64,000 bases of DNA, taken from NCBI GenBank assembly GCA_018335655.1, contig JAGXRX010000014.1:1-64000 (forward strand), given 5' to 3'. The stretch comes from Erysipelothrix sp. (GTDB lineage: Bacteria; Bacillota_I; Bacilli_A; Erysipelotrichales; Erysipelotrichaceae). Below are positions 61,538 to 64,000 of the stretch, piece after piece. The translations under genes and the position numbers were made by a program. Positions within the stretch are counted from its first letter, which is position 1. Each line of letters opens with the position of its first letter. A model generated the notes under the pieces. The model was given only the letters and a program-made list of their open reading frames with translations. It had not been told where the DNA came from and did not search any database.

Positions 61538-62020
61538 ATGAATCCAATTCAAATCTCAGTCGTGATGGGTTCCATCAGTGATTACACGATCGTCCAAGAA
61601 ACAACCAAAATCCTTGAACAATTTCATGTTCCCTTTGAAAAGAAAGTGGTAAGTGCTCATCGTACACCACTTGATATGGTTGAGTATGCAACTCAAGCAT
61701 CTTCAAAAGGAATTCAAGTCATTATTGCAGCTGCAGGAGGTGCGGCTCATTTACCAGGGATGATTGCCTCATTAACCACCATTCCTGTCATAGGAATTCC
61801 TATAGAAAGCAAAGTCTTAAAAGGCATGGATTCTTTACTATCCATTGTGCAAATGCCTGCAGGAGTTCCAGTCTTAACAGTTGCGATTGGAATTGCAGGT
61901 GCTCGAAATGCTGCACTAGCTGCAATATCAATTTTAGCGCTTAATAATCAAGACCTAGCCACCGCATTAAAAGCCTATCGTGAAGATATGGCAAATCACG
62001 TGCGTGAAAGTGTTCTATGA
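61538..62020 (+). CDS. purE: N5-carboxyaminoimidazole ribonucleotide mutase
   Basis: 160 residues: [35 protein letters not shown] and [24 protein letters not shown] are the class I PurE blocks, including the SAHR active-site loop. It converts N5-CAIR to CAIR in purine synthesis. AAAGGAG at 61526-61532 supports the ATG at 61538. Overlaps purK by ATGA. Confidence 0.95.
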   Translation: MNPIQISVVMGSISDYTIVQETTKILEQFHVPFEKKVVSAHRTPLDMVEYATQASSKGIQVIIAAAGGAAHLPGMIASLTTIPVIGIPIESKVLKGMDSLLSIVQMPAGVPVLTVAIGIAGARNAALAAISILALNNQDLATALKAYREDMANHVRESVL

Positions 62021-63093
62021 TGACTATCGGAATATTAGGGGGAGGTCAGTTAGGACTCATGATGGCACAAAGTGCAAAAAAACTTGGTCATAAGATTGTG
62101 GTACTTGATCCACATCTTCATTGTCCATGTGCTTCAATTGCTGATTTACATCTTTGTGCAGCCTATAATGATGCGAAAGCATTTAAGCATTTTGTAGACC
62201 AATGTGATGTGTGTACTTACGAGTTTGAGAATGCTGACGCAGTGCTTGTATCTCAATATGAATCGAAGTTTCCTCAAGGCTCACAAGCACTTAAGGTATC
62301 ATCACATCGTTTTTTAGAAAAAAACTTTGCAAGACAATGTGGATTTAACACACCAGATTTTTTTCTGGTTCAACAAAAATCTGATTTAAATAAGATCACT
62401 TCATTTCCTGTCATTATCAAAACATGTCGCTTTGGGTATGATGGCAAAGGACAATGGTTTATTAAAGATAAGACACAACTCAATGAGCTTGATCTAGATT
62501 TCACACATGAATATATCGTTGAATCCTTTATATCATGGAGTCATGAAATAAGTGTAATTGTATCACGCTCATCAAATGAGGTAGTCACTTTCCCTCCATT
62601 TGAAAACACACATATTCAAGGCATCTTAAGCTTAACGCAGTGCCCAAGTTCAGTCTTTGAATCTCTTCAAGCACAAGCACTTCAACAAGCACAAACACTC
62701 ATACAGTCTCTTGATTATTATGGTGTTTTAGCCGTTGAGTTCTTTATTAAAGATGATCAACTCATCTTTAATGAGTTTGCCCCAAGACCTCATAATAGTG
62801 GACACTGTACCATTGAATGTTTCTCACATAGTCAGTTCGATGTTCATGTGGCAGCAATCACTAAATCATTAATGCCTCAACCAGTTCAGATTCATCAAGG
62901 CATGATGATTAATATTCTAGGACAACACTACGAGTATGCTTATAACTTATTTAAATCACTCAATCATCCTCATTTAATATTCCATGATTATGGTAAGAAA
63001 GAACACAACTTTAATCGAAAGGTTGCCCATATCACATCGACAATTATGGACAAAGATTTATTAACTCAATTCACTTTAGGAGTAGAACTATGA
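62017..63093 (+). CDS. purK: 5-(carboxyamino)imidazole ribonucleotide synthase
   Basis: 358 residues, ATP-grasp fold. [21 protein letters not shown] at the N-terminus, [17 protein letters not shown] (ATP-binding), [15 protein letters not shown] and [22 protein letters not shown]. It makes N5-CAIR from AIR, ATP and bicarbonate, the substrate of PurE. It overlaps purE and purL by 4 nt each. Confidence 0.95.
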   Translation: MMTIGILGGGQLGLMMAQSAKKLGHKIVVLDPHLHCPCASIADLHLCAAYNDAKAFKHFVDQCDVCTYEFENADAVLVSQYESKFPQGSQALKVSSHRFLEKNFARQCGFNTPDFFLVQQKSDLNKITSFPVIIKTCRFGYDGKGQWFIKDKTQLNELDLDFTHEYIVESFISWSHEISVIVSRSSNEVVTFPPFENTHIQGILSLTQCPSSVFESLQAQALQQAQTLIQSLDYYGVLAVEFFIKDDQLIFNEFAPRPHNSGHCTIECFSHSQFDVHVAAITKSLMPQPVQIHQGMMINILGQHYEYAYNLFKSLNHPHLIFHDYGKKEHNFNRKVAHITSTIMDKDLLTQFTLGVEL

Positions 63094-64000
63094 ATCGATT
63101 TTTCATTCAAAAGAAGCCTCATTTAGATGCTAACAGCAATAACTTATCTAAACAACTTTTTGATCAACTTGCACTTGATGTGCAAGTGTTTCTAATGAAA
63201 GGGTATGAAATAGATTCATTTGATCCTTCTTTAATGAATCAAGCTTTAACGCAAGTTTTGTCTGAACCTATGAGTGATATTGTGTATTCCCAACTTCCTA
63301 AGTCACTTGGAAGTGTCTTTATTAAAGAACCTCTTCCAGGACAGTTTGATCAACGAGCTGAGAGTACCTTACAATGTCTTAAACTCATGGATGTTCATAC
63401 TAAGGCGACTGTAAAGACCTTTGAAGTTGCTTCTTTTAATCGACAGTTATCGGATGAAGAATCAGAACAGTTTATATCATTATGGATTAATCCAATTGAA
63501 TCACGATTAAAAGACCTTAATGAGCAATCTAGTATGGATGAGCGAATGATTGATGATGGTTATATTGAAGATTTCACTTCCATGAGTGACGCTCAACTTA
63601 GCCTTTTTCTAAGTGAGCAATCTGCTGCCATGTCCCTTGATGATATTAAACTCATTCAAACATACTTTAAAGATCATGAAACACGCCAACCAACCATGAC
63701 TGAATTCAAAGTCTTAGATACATATTGGTCTGATCATTGTCGTCATACTACATTTGAAACTCACTTAGATCACATTGTTTTTGAAGAAGGACCACTTAAG
63801 AAAGTTATTCAAAACACCTTTGAAGAATATAAAGCATTAAGAACATCTACAAAAAGATCGCATAAACCAATCACACTTATGGACATGGCTACGATTGCCG
63901 CAAAAGCCATTAAAGATGAGCGTGTTGATTTAAGTGATGAAGTAAATGCATGCAGTGTCAAAGTGTCCTTAGAAGATCACAACAATGAAGAATGGTTAAT
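63090..64000 (+). CDS. purL: Phosphoribosylformylglycinamidine synthase (3' end outside window)
   Basis: The first 303 residues. The N-terminal domain reads [20 protein letters not shown] and the motif TYWSDHCRHTTFETHLD (about residues 211-227) marks PurL. The N-terminal region before that motif is about 210 residues, as in the single-chain enzyme of roughly 1200-1300 residues rather than the PurLQS split form. Cut by the window end. Confidence 0.93.
   Translation, partial: MNRFFIQKKPHLDANSNNLSKQLFDQLALDVQVFLMKGYEIDSFDPSLMNQALTQVLSEPMSDIVYSQLPKSLGSVFIKEPLPGQFDQRAESTLQCLKLMDVHTKATVKTFEVASFNRQLSDEESEQFISLWINPIESRLKDLNEQSSMDERMIDDGYIEDFTSMSDAQLSLFLSEQSAAMSLDDIKLIQTYFKDHETRQPTMTEFKVLDTYWSDHCRHTTFETHLDHIVFEEGPLKKVIQNTFEEYKALRTSTKRSHKPITLMDMATIAAKAIKDERVDLSDEVNACSVKVSLEDHNNEEWL

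Overview
The window is a low-GC Bacillota chromosome segment. It has a spc/alpha ribosomal operon order, ECF transporter genes next to rplQ, sigma-A-like promoters (TTGACA, 17 nt, TATAAT), strong AGGAGG ribosome sites and many intrinsic terminators. TGA works as a stop and Trp is TGG, so the code is standard. The absence of an L30 gene between rpsE and rplO, a Zn-type adenylate kinase, two [FeFe]-hydrogenase operons, NfnAB and no respiratory genes fit a fermentative anaerobe near the Erysipelotrichia/Izemoplasmatales/Mollicutes boundary. That placement is an inference from gene content only.

Region 1 (1-13.5 kb) is core: rpsH (partial)-rplF-rplR-rpsE-rplO-secY-adk-map-infA-rpmJ-rpsM-rpsK-rpoA-rplQ, then a TrmR-like methyltransferase, an unknown gene, ecfA1-ecfA2-ecfT-truA, a PHP phosphatase, and rplM-rpsI with its own promoter. 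Region 2 (13.6-17.3 kb) has tRNA-Ile/Ala and tRNA-Asn/Glu pairs, a MATE exporter, an MDR-family oxidoreductase and an APH-like kinase.

Region 3 (17.3-31.4 kb) is metabolic. It holds a three-subunit NAD-linked [FeFe]-hydrogenase operon (NuoE-, NuoF- and HydA-like) behind a Rex-like operator, a TM2-domain protein, a GH13 lipoprotein, a YgaP-like membrane protein and tRNA-Lys. A sugar-epimerase gene and an AraC/GyrI pair follow, then a complete branched-chain amino-acid-type ABC transporter (livJHMGF) with a CBS-ACT sensor gene.

Region 4 (32.2-57 kb) is accessory and starts at tRNA-Leu(TAG). Decayed copies of the tRNA-Leu 3' end plus its terminator recur, all in the same orientation, near 33.9, 36.3, 44.4, 45.4, 54.0 and 57.0 kb. 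They delimit blocks of unrelated cargo: a small lipoprotein; a PAS/HD-GYP gene broken by one in-frame stop; a second hydrogenase operon whose NuoF subunit is fused to a GltD/NfnB-like NADPH module, followed by nfnAB; a small membrane protein; a block with an XRE regulator, unknown proteins, a nitroreductase and a persulfide/sulfur-transport operon; and a repeat-containing surface protein. Copies generally become more divergent with distance from the tRNA, as expected for serial insertion at one tRNA site. No integrase is visible. A smaller example of the same layout lies behind tRNA-Lys.

Region 5 (57-64 kb) has a DUF1232 protein, an OFA-type MFS transporter, a PAS-GGDEF protein, and a purine operon (purE-purK-purL, the last cut by the window end) behind a guanine-class purine riboswitch.
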